From Variovorax sp. 679 (GTDB taxonomy: Bacteria; Pseudomonadota; Gammaproteobacteria; Burkholderiales; Burkholderiaceae_C), in contig NZ_RXFS01000002.1 of assembly GCF_003952185.1 (NCBI RefSeq), positions 124,001-188,000 on the forward strand: a DNA stretch of 64,000 nucleotides, read 5' to 3'. A program made the translations under genes and the position numbers. Below the pieces are notes generated by a model. The model did not search any database and was not told the origin of the DNA. It worked only from the letters and a program-made list of their open reading frames with translations. Positions 18,076-26,387 of this stretch are shown here, one piece after another (position 1 is the first letter of the stretch; each line of letters starts with the position of its first letter).

Positions 18076-19715
18076 GCCTGCCTCTTCTTCATGGCTCGCG
18101 TGTCGATGCAATGACCCTGGCCCGGCAGCGACTGAGCCATCTCGCGCAGCTGCCCGCGCTGGATCTTCTGCGAGGGCGTGAGCGGCAGCGCATCGACGAA
18201 GGCGACGTAGCCCGGCGCCTTGTAGTACGCCAGCTGCGCCAGGGCGTGCTCGACGATGCTGGCCGCGACCTGATCGCGCTGCGAGGCATCGACACCTTCG
18301 CGAACCACGATGCAGGCCAGCACCTCGTCGCCGCGTACTTCGTCGGGCGTGGCAGCCACCGCTGAAGTCTTCACGGCCGGATGCTGGTTGAGCACGCTCT
18401 CGACCTCGACGGCGGAGATGTTCTCGCCGCTGCGGCGAATCACGTTCTTCTTGCGGTCGACGAAGAAGAAGTTGCCTTCGGCATCGCGGCGCACGAGGTC
18501 GCCGGTGTGGAACCAGCCGCCGGCCCAGGCTTCGCGCGTGGCCTCTTCGTCCTTCAGGTAGCCGGAGAAGAAATAACGCCTCGGGTCAGGACCTGACGAA
18601 CGCACCAGCAGCTCACCCGGCGCATCGACGCCGACGTCGTTGCCATCCTCGCCCACCAGGCGGATCTCGACGAAGTCTTCCTGCCGGCCGAAGCAGCTGG
18701 TACCCACCAGACGAGGCTCGCGATTGGCCATGATGCAAGCGGCCGCGCCGGTCTCGGTCATGGCCCAGGCCTCGACCAAGGGGAAGCCGAAACGCTCCTC
18801 GAAAGGCGCGTGGTTCTTGCGGTCCACACCGGCGCCGAAGCCCCAGCGGATGGCGTGGTCACGATCAGCCGCAGACGCGGGCGCGGACAGCAGCATCGCT
18901 GGCATCACGCCCAGGTAGTGAACGATGGTCGCGCAGCTTTCCTTCGCGCTCGCCAGCCAGGTCTTCGGATGGAAGCGGTCGAGCTGCACCAGGCAACCGC
19001 CCGCAACCAGCACCACCATGGTGGAGAAGGCCATCGCGTTCATATGGTTGAGCGGCAGCGGCGTAATGACTCGCTCCATGTCGGGGCGGATGCTGCAGAC
19101 GCCATCGAGCGCCGCATACCACTCGCCTGCGCGCAGGAAGTAGGCATTGCTCAGGATGCAGCCCTTGGGGCGACCGGTGGTGCCGGAGGTGTAGAGCAGG
19201 CCGCATTCGGTATCGACGCCGACGGGCTCGTGGGCGCGCGGCGCTGCGGTCTTCGCAAGCGGCACGGCGTCGTCGGGCCCCATCGTCTCGAAGTCGATGC
19301 CAGCCTGTGCCGCCGCAGCCCACAGGTCGGCCGCGCGCTCCGGCAGCGTCACGGCCAGGCCGATTTCGCTGTGACCGATCAGGTAGACCAGCTCGGCCGA
19401 GCGCATCTCGGCATTGATCGGCACCACGCTCGCGCCCAGTGCGTTCAGCGCAAGCCAGTGGAAGATGAAAGCGGGCCGGTTCTCCAGCAGCAGCCCGACG
19501 CGGTGGCCGTGGCCGTAGCCGGCCTGCGCGTAGGCGGCACGCAGCCGCTCGATCCGCTCGGCGGCATCGCCCCAGCGGATGGCGCCCGCTTCGATGCCGT
19601 AGGCGGCGGCGGTCACCGATTCGGTGAACAGGAACTCGGCCTGCGGCGTACGCGCCGCTGTGGCCGCGAAGACTTGATGGACGGTGGCGCGTGGCATCGC
19701 TTTCGTCCCTGTCAT
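18072..19715 (-). CDS. AMP-forming acyl-CoA synthetase (second)
   Basis: A 547-residue ANL ligase with P-loop YTSGTTGRPKG (175-185), LPLNHMNAMA, WAMTETGAA, WFHTGD, RKKNVIRRSGENIS and a C-terminal lysine in SQKIQRG. The ATG at 19715 overlaps the TGA of the beta subunit; a second in-frame ATG lies six codons on. It sits between an oxygenase and a thiolase, so it probably activates an oxygenation product for CoA-dependent side-chain removal. It differs from the ligase at 3280 along its whole length, so the locus has two separate CoA-activation steps or substrates. Confidence 0.88.
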   Translation of the reverse strand: MTGTKAMPRATVHQVFAATAARTPQAEFLFTESVTAAAYGIEAGAIRWGDAAERIERLRAAYAQAGYGHGHRVGLLLENRPAFIFHWLALNALGASVVPINAEMRSAELVYLIGHSEIGLAVTLPERAADLWAAAAQAGIDFETMGPDDAVPLAKTAAPRAHEPVGVDTECGLLYTSGTTGRPKGCILSNAYFLRAGEWYAALDGVCSIRPDMERVITPLPLNHMNAMAFSTMVVLVAGGCLVQLDRFHPKTWLASAKESCATIVHYLGVMPAMLLSAPASAADRDHAIRWGFGAGVDRKNHAPFEERFGFPLVEAWAMTETGAAACIMANREPRLVGTSCFGRQEDFVEIRLVGEDGNDVGVDAPGELLVRSSGPDPRRYFFSGYLKDEEATREAWAGGWFHTGDLVRRDAEGNFFFVDRKKNVIRRSGENISAVEVESVLNQHPAVKTSAVAATPDEVRGDEVLACIVVREGVDASQRDQVAASIVEHALAQLAYYKAPGYVAFVDALPLTPSQKIQRGQLREMAQSLPGQGHCIDTRAMKKRQA

Positions 19716-20203
19716 ATGAAGAGCTGCACGGCCGGCAGGGCCGCGTCGCAATTGAGCAGGTTGACGCGCTTGAGCGTCATCCGCAGCGCGCCGTCCTGCA
19801 TCGTGAGGTGATGGAAGAAGGTGCCGACGTAGAACTGCAACTCGTCGCCCTGCGACTCGGTGTAGTGGAACGAGGTGCGCACCACGTAGCGGTTGGCTTC
19901 CGGGTCGAACTGCTCGACCACCGGAACCTGCAGCAGATGGTGGCAGCGGCTCGGTGGCTGCTGCGAGAAGGCGCGCGGGCTCTTCAGGCGTTCGATGCGC
20001 AGGTCGCGCAGCAGCTTGTCTTCGTACAGGTGCGAGGTGTGGTTGAGGCCGTCTTCCTGGTCGGGCACCAGCGGAATCCAGTAGAAGGCGTCGTCGGTGA
20101 AGAGCGCGTTCCACTCCTCGTAGCGGCGTATGTCGAGCAGGTGCGCCTCATTCACGACGAAGTCGATCAGCTGCTGTCGGGTGACTTCCGCGGCGTTGGC
20201 CAT
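19712..20203 (-). CDS. Aromatic-ring-hydroxylating dioxygenase beta subunit (pair 2)
   Basis: A 163-residue NTF2-like small subunit: RRYEEWNALFTDDAFYWIPL, YEDKLLRDLRIERL and KRVNLLNCD are characteristic. It starts at the ATG that overlaps the alpha stop (TGATG); a GTG one codon earlier is the alternative. It partners the alpha subunit immediately upstream. With the reductase at 21548 this trio matches the make-up of the oxygenase genes (iadCDE) reported for Variovorax auxin degradation; I cannot verify the identity. Confidence 0.88.
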   Translation of the reverse strand: MANAAEVTRQQLIDFVVNEAHLLDIRRYEEWNALFTDDAFYWIPLVPDQEDGLNHTSHLYEDKLLRDLRIERLKSPRAFSQQPPSRCHHLLQVPVVEQFDPEANRYVVRTSFHYTESQGDELQFYVGTFFHHLTMQDGALRMTLKRVNLLNCDAALPAVQLFI

Positions 20204-21516
20204 CACATCGTCTCCGTCATGCGTTGCACCCAGCTGCGGTACTGGTTGCGCATCGGCAGCTCGTTGGTGCCGCCCGTGGTGATCTCGCCGCCCTTGAGTT
20301 CGGCCGGGTCGTAGTCGCGGTGCAGGCTCACCCACTCGTTGCCGCTCGCGTGCAGTCCTGCCTGCATGCCTCTGTAGGCCTGCAGGTCGTCGTGACCTAC
20401 AACCGAGAACGGCGAGTTGATGAGGCGGTTGTACATGGTGGTGCGCTGCAGCAGCTCGGGCGGCGCGCCCTTGAGGCGGAAGGTCCAGCTCTCGATCAGC
20501 GTCCTGTCGGCCGAGATCGGCTTGACCACGCGAATCGCCTGGATCGCGCCCTTGATGGTGAGGTTCGGGTAGTACACGGTGTTGTGCCGTGCCATGCCGA
20601 GGATCTGCGCCGTCTTCTCCTCGCCGTAGCGCGCCTTCATGGCGTCGTCGTACGCGGGGATCGCCTTGTACTTGCTGTGGATGCTGAAGTGCACGCCCGT
20701 GAAGCTGTGGCCGTTGTCGTAGGTGCGGATGCCCATGTCCTCGAAGAACTTGTAGTCGGACATGAAGGGCACGAACTGCTCCACGGCCATGGGCTTCGGC
20801 TCGTCCTCGGGCTTGTCGGCCCACATGCGCTTGGCTGTGCCGGCCGAGGACTCGTGCGCCACCATCGGATGCATGGTGTCGTTGAGGTTCTCGACGAACA
20901 TCTTCCAGTTGCACTGGTGCATGAAGCGCAGGCAGCCGCCGGCGATTTCGAGCTCGCCTTCAGGCGAACGGTCGGCCATGTTGTCGATGGAGCTCAGCGA
21001 GTCGCCGAAGTACTCGTCGAAGTCCGGGCCGGCATCGTTGATCTTCACGAAGATGAAGCCACGATGGCTGCGCACGTGCTTCACGGTGGTCAGGCCCTTG
21101 CCCGATTCGCACTCGTGCAGCTGGGTGTTCTCGTAGCCGGTCTTCAGCGGAATCGCCAGCGGCGCGCCGTCGGTCTTGAAGGTCCAGGCGTGGTACGGGC
21201 AGCGAAAGAACTTGCCGGTGTTTCCGCAGGGTCCGTTGACGAGGCGGGAGCCCTTGTGGGCGCAGCGGTTCATCATCGCGCGCACGCTGCCGTCGGAGTG
21301 GCGAACGATGATCAGCGGGCGCCCCGCGATCTCGTTGCTGATCCAGTCGCCTGGCTTGGGCAGTTGGCTCTCGTGGCCGACGTAGTTCCAGGTGTTCGCG
21401 AAGAAGTGCTCCTGCTCCAGCTCGAAGAGCTCCTGGCTGGTGTAGAGGTCGCGGTGCACGCGGTCGTTCTGCACCAGCGCGCGGATGGCTTCGGGGTTGT
21501 CTCGGTACGAGGTCAT
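20203..21516 (-). CDS. Rieske aromatic-ring-hydroxylating dioxygenase alpha subunit (pair 2)
   Basis: A 437-residue Rieske oxygenase alpha subunit. Rieske ligands are C85, H87, C106, H109; the catalytic iron site uses D213, H216 and H221 in NDTMHPMVAHES. It keeps the same residue numbering as pair 1 through this region, with no gaps. The start at 21516 has GGAG eleven bases upstream; an in-frame ATG at 21540 is possible. It lies 31 bp after its likely reductase, so this pair is the best candidate for the initiating attack on the indole ring. The substrate is inferred from context only. Confidence 0.9.
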   Translation of the reverse strand: MTSYRDNPEAIRALVQNDRVHRDLYTSQELFELEQEHFFANTWNYVGHESQLPKPGDWISNEIAGRPLIIVRHSDGSVRAMMNRCAHKGSRLVNGPCGNTGKFFRCPYHAWTFKTDGAPLAIPLKTGYENTQLHECESGKGLTTVKHVRSHRGFIFVKINDAGPDFDEYFGDSLSSIDNMADRSPEGELEIAGGCLRFMHQCNWKMFVENLNDTMHPMVAHESSAGTAKRMWADKPEDEPKPMAVEQFVPFMSDYKFFEDMGIRTYDNGHSFTGVHFSIHSKYKAIPAYDDAMKARYGEEKTAQILGMARHNTVYYPNLTIKGAIQAIRVVKPISADRTLIESWTFRLKGAPPELLQRTTMYNRLINSPFSVVGHDDLQAYRGMQAGLHASGNEWVSLHRDYDPAELKGGEITTGGTNELPMRNQYRSWVQRMTETM

Positions 21517-21547
21517 GGTGCTCGTGTCTCCTTGCTTCATCCTTGCT

Positions 21548-22540
21548 TCAGATGTCCAGCACCAGCCGCGCACCCTTGGCTCGCGAGATGCAGATCTGCA
21601 TGACGTTGCCCTCCGCCTTCTCACGGGCGGTGAGCACGTAGTCGCGGTGGTCGATCTCGCCTTCGAGCACAGGCACGGCGCACACGCCGCACTCGCCGCG
21701 CTTGCAGTCGAACATCGGATCGCAGCCGTGTTCGATGAGGCAATCGAGGATGCTCTGGTCCGCCGGCACGGTGAAGCGCTGGCCCGACTGGGCAAGCTCC
21801 ACCTCGAAAAGCTGGTCGCCCTCTTCCGCGACGGGTTCGGTGAAGAGCTCGAAGTGCACGCGGTCGTGTTCCCAGCCGCGCGCCTGGGTACGCTTCAGCA
21901 CGGCGTCGAGCATGACCTTGGGACCGCAGACGTAGAGGCGATCGCCGGCCGGCACGCTGTCGAGCAGCGCGCCGATGTCGAGCGGAGTACCAGCTTCGGC
22001 GTCGGCGTGCACACGCAGGTCGTCGCCCAGCAGGGACTGCAGCTCGGGCAGGAAGGCCATCAGGTCGCGGCTGCGGCCGGCGTAGTGCATGTGCACGGCA
22101 GCGCCCTCCGCGCGGCGGCAGGCGGCCATGGTCGCGAGCGGCGTTACGCCGATGCCGCCTGCCACCAGCACAGTACCGCCGGGGCCTGTGTGCAACGGAA
22201 AGTCGTTCTTCGGCGCTTCGATGGCAATGATGTCGCCCTCTTTCAGCTGCTCGTGCATAAAGCGCGAGCCGCCGCGGCCTTCGTCTTCCTTGCGCACGGC
22301 GATCACGTACTCGGTGGGCGCATTGGTGGCATTGCGCGCGGTATCGAAGTTGATGAGCGAGTAGTGGCGCCAATCGGTCTTGCCGTCGGGCAGCGATACC
22401 TGCACGCGGATGTGGGCGCCGGCCGCGAAGCCGGGCAGCGCGCGGCCGTCTTCGGCGCGCAGGCACAGCATGCGGATCAGCGGATTCAATGTTCGCGCTT
22501 CGGCAACGCGCAGCGAGAGGGTGGCTGAGGGTGCGGTCAT
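21548..22540 (-). CDS. Phthalate-dioxygenase-reductase-type flavin/2Fe-2S reductase
   Basis: A 330-residue reductase with three modules: flavin-binding barrel with RHYSLIN (58-64), NAD-binding domain with GGIGVTPL near 128 and CGPKVM near 205, and a C-terminal plant-type 2Fe-2S domain with C279, C284, C287 and C317. It passes electrons from NADH through FMN and the iron-sulfur centre to Rieske oxygenases. It is the only electron donor in the locus and must serve one or both oxygenases; no separate ferredoxin gene is present or needed for this class. Confidence 0.9.
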   Translation of the reverse strand: MTAPSATLSLRVAEARTLNPLIRMLCLRAEDGRALPGFAAGAHIRVQVSLPDGKTDWRHYSLINFDTARNATNAPTEYVIAVRKEDEGRGGSRFMHEQLKEGDIIAIEAPKNDFPLHTGPGGTVLVAGGIGVTPLATMAACRRAEGAAVHMHYAGRSRDLMAFLPELQSLLGDDLRVHADAEAGTPLDIGALLDSVPAGDRLYVCGPKVMLDAVLKRTQARGWEHDRVHFELFTEPVAEEGDQLFEVELAQSGQRFTVPADQSILDCLIEHGCDPMFDCKRGECGVCAVPVLEGEIDHRDYVLTAREKAEGNVMQICISRAKGARLVLDI

Positions 22541-22555
22541 CTTCGTCTCGTCTCT

Positions 22556-24061
22556 TCAGGCCAGTGCGTGCTGCACCAGCGCGGCCTGCAGCTTGTGGCC
22601 ATGTTCGTCCGCCAGTGCCGCGTCGCGCAGTTCGCGCAGCGTGGCCGGGGCGAGCGCAGTGCCGGCGCGTTCGAAGGCACGCATCACGGTGTCGTAGTTG
22701 CGGATGCCGCGCTCGTGCGTGTCGCTGTAGCCCTTCACCAGGCGCTGGCACTGGGCCAGCTCCACGGCGAGTTCGGGATTGCGCTGCGCGGTGGCGGCGA
22801 TGCGCTGCAGCCATTCCTCGATGCGGCGGTTTTCCTCGGCGTAGCGCATCGTGGACAGGCGCCAGCGCTTGCATGCCGCCACCATGCGCAGCATGAGGTA
22901 GCCGCGCAGCGAACTGGTGCGGATCACTCGGCCATGCTGCGTGAAGCGCTCGACGAGCTTCTTCGGCAGCGTCGAGTTCATCAACCAGCGGTCGATGCCG
23001 CCGGGCAGGGTCTCGCAGATTTCCTGCAGGCGCGGGTGCATGTACTCGTTGATGGCAAGCACCTGGCCCGGCTGCACGCGGGCCTCGCCGCGCACGCGCT
23101 CGAAGCGGGTGGCGCGGGTCTTCAGGGCTGCGACGCGGGCCGTATCTTCATAGGACATCCAGAGCGCGAGGTGGCGCGCGGTTTCGCGCAGCAGGCGGTG
23201 GTTGTCACTGCCCGGCAGCGCGGCAACGGCGGCCATGCGGTCGAGGTAGAGGCTTGCGTAAGCGAGGTCCTGGTAGTCGATCAGGCGGCGGACGCCTTCG
23301 AGCAGCAGGTCTTGTGCGGGCAGCGGGAAGTCGCGCTGCACGCGTTCGACGAGTGCACGCACGGCCGGATGGCGCGGCTGCGGCACCGACACGGCAGCCG
23401 GCGTCTCTTCCGTCGGCTCATCGTCACCGTGCTGTGCCCGCGCGAATGCCGCGCCGAAAGCCTTGAGACTGGGCTTCACGCCCACGCCGCCGCGCTCGAT
23501 GGTCGCCTCGAACTGCACACGGCTGAACGGCAGCACGCCAGAACCCGCGAGCGCGCCGAAGAGCACGGCACTGATCACGCTGCCGGAGGCCTCGGCCGCC
23601 TGCGCCATGTCGAAGCGGATGAAACGCCTGGCGGCCCTGCCGGTGTGCGCAAGGAGCTGATCGCTGTCGACGCGGCCATCGCCCATCGCGCTCTTCTCTG
23701 CGATGGAGAACACGCGGTGCGTGGACGCGATCAGCGTGGTGCGGTCGCGCGTGACGAGGCCGCGCTGGACTGCACGCCCCGCCTCCATGAGTTCCGATGC
23801 GAGCACCACGTCGACGTCGCCCGGCAGCGGCATCAGCGCGAGAACCGGCAGCCCGCCGTCGGCCTCGGCCTGCGCCGCAGGATACAGCTCGACGTAGTAG
23901 ATGGTGGCGCCGGTGCGCTGGGCCACGCCCGGCACCGAGGTCGTCTGCGCGACGTAGCCGTTGGCCTCGCCCATGTCGACGATCCAGTCGGCGAGCACGC
24001 CGCCGCCCTCCCCGCCCATGGCGAGGATCGCGATCTTGATCGGTTGTGCGTTCTTCGTCAT
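22556..24061 (-). CDS. Indolepyruvate ferredoxin oxidoreductase beta-type subunit with C-terminal extension
   Basis: A 501-residue protein. Residues 1 to about 200 are the pyruvate/ketoisovalerate oxidoreductase gamma-type domain (AMGGEGGGVLADWIVDMG near the start). The remainder, about 270 residues, is an extra helical domain often attached in aerobic bacteria (DUF6537-like). It forms a complex with the alpha-type subunit four bases upstream. The usual reaction is CoA-dependent oxidative decarboxylation of an aryl 2-oxo acid. In this locus the substrate could be indolepyruvate, or isatinate, which is itself an aryl glyoxylate; the latter is my inference. Confidence 0.85.
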   Translation of the reverse strand: MTKNAQPIKIAILAMGGEGGGVLADWIVDMGEANGYVAQTTSVPGVAQRTGATIYYVELYPAAQAEADGGLPVLALMPLPGDVDVVLASELMEAGRAVQRGLVTRDRTTLIASTHRVFSIAEKSAMGDGRVDSDQLLAHTGRAARRFIRFDMAQAAEASGSVISAVLFGALAGSGVLPFSRVQFEATIERGGVGVKPSLKAFGAAFARAQHGDDEPTEETPAAVSVPQPRHPAVRALVERVQRDFPLPAQDLLLEGVRRLIDYQDLAYASLYLDRMAAVAALPGSDNHRLLRETARHLALWMSYEDTARVAALKTRATRFERVRGEARVQPGQVLAINEYMHPRLQEICETLPGGIDRWLMNSTLPKKLVERFTQHGRVIRTSSLRGYLMLRMVAACKRWRLSTMRYAEENRRIEEWLQRIAATAQRNPELAVELAQCQRLVKGYSDTHERGIRNYDTVMRAFERAGTALAPATLRELRDAALADEHGHKLQAALVQHALA

Positions 24062-24065
24062 CGCT

Positions 24066-26234
24066 TCAGAAGGCATAGGCATCACGACGACGCGCCTCGC
24101 CGCGCTGCAGCCAGCCGATGACGGCCGCACGCACGCGCTCGCGCAGCAGGTCCCAGCGGCTGGGGTTGCTCACGATCTGCGCCTTGTAGAACGAAGGGCA
24201 CAGCACCGCGGCGTGCGAGACCTCGCCGCACACGCCGCAGCCCACGCAGCTGTCGAGCACGGTCGCGACCGGGTCGGTGCGCAACGGATCGGGGTTGGGC
24301 TTGATCGAGAGCGACGGGCAGCCCGAGAGACGGATGCAGGAGTGATCGCCGGTGCAGGTGTCGGAGTCGACGCCGAACTTCTCGCGCACCATGCGCTTGC
24401 CATCGGCGATGGCCTTGCGCACCAGCGGCTTCTCGCGGCGCTGCTTGTTGAGCATGCACTCCGACTGGGCGATCAGGACCTTGGGGCCCTTCTTCGTCGT
24501 GGTGAGCGCTTCTTTCAGCGCGTCGCGCATGCCGGCGATGTCGTAGGTGCGACGCATCGTCTTCACCCACTCGACGCCCACGCCCCGCACGGCGCGCTCG
24601 ATCTCGTGGCCGGTGCTGCGGGTCTTGTTGACCGCGTTCGACGAGAGAATGTCCTGCCCACCGGTGGCCGAGGTGTAGTTGTTGTCGACGACGATGGTGA
24701 GGTTGTCGCTCTTGTTGAAGACCGCGTTCGCAACGCCGCTGGTGAGGCCGTTGTGCCAGAAGCCGCCGTCGCCCATCATCGAGATCGCGCGCTTGCCGGC
24801 GGGCGCGTTGAGCGCCGCGGCACCCGCGCCGCCCAGGCCGTAGCCCATGGTGGTGTTGCCGATGTTGAAGGGCGGCAGGATGGAGAACAGGTGGCAGCCG
24901 ATGTCGGCGCTGACGTGGTGCGGGCCGAGTTCGCGCTCGACCAGCTTCATCGCGCTGAAGATGGGACGCTCGGGGCAGCCGGTGCAGAAGCCCGGCGGGC
25001 GGGCGTGCACGACTTCGCCGAGCGACGTGGAAGGCGGCGCGGATTCGGCGACCTCGATCAGCGGAATCACCTTGCGAACCGGCGCCGGCACCGGCAGCGG
25101 CGCGAGGCGTTCGTAGCGCTCGCAGAAACTGCGCGAGCCCTTGAGAAGTTCGGCCGCCGTGTACTCGCCGGCCACCGGCAGCATGTCCTTGCCGTGCAGC
25201 ACGGTGGTGGAGCCGGCCTGGCGCAGGATGGTCGCGAGGTTCTGCTCGACGAAGTTGGGCTGCCCCTCTTCCACGACCAGCACGGCGCGCTTGCCCTTGC
25301 AGAAGCGGATCACCTCGCTGTCGATGACGGGGTAGGCCACGTTCATCACGTACAGCGGCACCTGCGTGTTGCCGTACACGTCGGCCAGGCCCAGGCGCTC
25401 CAGCGCGCGCAGCAGCGTGTTGTAGCTGCCGCCCTGCACGATGATGCCGATGTCGTCGGCGTCCTCCGAGAAGAACTCGTTGAGCTTGCGCTCCTCGATG
25501 AAGCGCACGGCGGCGGGCCAGCGGTCCTTCACCTTTTCCTGCTCGTGCACGAAGCTCGCGGGCGGCAGAACGATGCGGCCGACGTCGCGTTGCGGGTTTT
25601 CGAGCGCATCTTTCAACGTGAACTTCGCGCGCTTGTTGTCGCCCGCGACGAAGTGCCCATGCACATGGCACGCACGGATGCGCAACTGCAGCATCACCGG
25701 CGTGTTGCTGGCCTCGGAGAGATCGAAGCCCTGCTTCACCGCATCGACGATGCTGGGCAGGTTGGGACGCGGATCGAGCAGCCAGATCTGCGACTTCATC
25801 GCGAAGGCATGGCTGCGCTCCTGCATGATCGACGAGCCCTCGCCGTAGTCTTCGCCCACGATGATGAGCGCGCCACCGGTCACGCCGCCCGAAGCCAGGT
25901 TGGCCAGCGCGTCGGAAGCCACATTGGTACCCACGGTGGCCTTGAAGGTGACGGCGCCGCGCAGCGGGTAGTTGACGGAAGCGGCCAGCGTGGCGGCGGC
26001 AGTGGCTTCGCTCGCGCTGTTCTCGAAGCGGATGCCTTGCTCGGCAAGGATGTCCTGCGCATCGGCCAGCACATCCATCAGATGCGAGATGGGCGCCCCC
26101 TGGTAGCCCGCCACGTAGGAAACGCCTGACTCCAGAAGGGCCTTGGTGACCGCCAGAATGCCCTCGCCACGAAAGACTTCCCCACCAGAAAGCCGCAGTT
26201 TCTTGACTTCTTCAACGAATGAACGCTCGGCCAT
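24066..26234 (-). CDS. Indolepyruvate ferredoxin oxidoreductase alpha-type subunit
   Basis: A 722-residue ThDP enzyme. N-terminal pyrimidine-binding domain (GYQGAPISHLMD near 45), middle transketolase-like domain, RPPGFCTGCPERP, then GDGGFWHNG...NN for ThDP/Mg. The C-terminus has two iron-sulfur clusters: CTGDHSCIRLSGCP and CVGCGVCGEV with a later CP. It makes an aryl-acyl-CoA from a 2-oxo acid and reduces a low-potential carrier. First gene of the long catabolic run; AAGGA precedes the ATG. It is divergent from the MarR gene, with 153 bp between, the likely control point. Confidence 0.88.
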   Translation of the reverse strand: MAERSFVEEVKKLRLSGGEVFRGEGILAVTKALLESGVSYVAGYQGAPISHLMDVLADAQDILAEQGIRFENSASEATAAATLAASVNYPLRGAVTFKATVGTNVASDALANLASGGVTGGALIIVGEDYGEGSSIMQERSHAFAMKSQIWLLDPRPNLPSIVDAVKQGFDLSEASNTPVMLQLRIRACHVHGHFVAGDNKRAKFTLKDALENPQRDVGRIVLPPASFVHEQEKVKDRWPAAVRFIEERKLNEFFSEDADDIGIIVQGGSYNTLLRALERLGLADVYGNTQVPLYVMNVAYPVIDSEVIRFCKGKRAVLVVEEGQPNFVEQNLATILRQAGSTTVLHGKDMLPVAGEYTAAELLKGSRSFCERYERLAPLPVPAPVRKVIPLIEVAESAPPSTSLGEVVHARPPGFCTGCPERPIFSAMKLVERELGPHHVSADIGCHLFSILPPFNIGNTTMGYGLGGAGAAALNAPAGKRAISMMGDGGFWHNGLTSGVANAVFNKSDNLTIVVDNNYTSATGGQDILSSNAVNKTRSTGHEIERAVRGVGVEWVKTMRRTYDIAGMRDALKEALTTTKKGPKVLIAQSECMLNKQRREKPLVRKAIADGKRMVREKFGVDSDTCTGDHSCIRLSGCPSLSIKPNPDPLRTDPVATVLDSCVGCGVCGEVSHAAVLCPSFYKAQIVSNPSRWDLLRERVRAAVIGWLQRGEARRRDAYAF

Positions 26235-26387
26235 CTGGGTCCTTGTTGTCTATCGTGGGACGATGGGCTTCGGGAGCTGCATCGCGGTTCATATAATGTT
26301 GACAAATAAATGTATCCACAATCATGAATTACCCTAGACAAGCAAGCAGCGTGCCCGTGGCGACTGTGAAGACTGTGAGGTGCCTTC
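26235..26387. promoter_or_regulatory. Divergent control region between MarR gene and catabolic operon
   Basis: This gap is AT-rich at 26288-26330, unlike its surroundings. On the plus strand TATAAT (26292-26297) is followed by a perfect TTGACA (26299-26304); spacing to a clear partner hexamer is poor in each case. TTCAT (26288-26292) and ATGAA (26324-26328) form the ends of an imperfect symmetric region. A MarR dimer binding here could control both directions, which would fit an autoregulated, inducer-released system. Confidence 0.45.

Noticed and set aside
23961..26129. A 722-codon plus-strand frame opposite the indolepyruvate oxidoreductase genes
   Set aside because: Low-complexity His/Arg/Gly translation with no motif; the minus strand encodes clear ThDP and iron-sulfur motifs.
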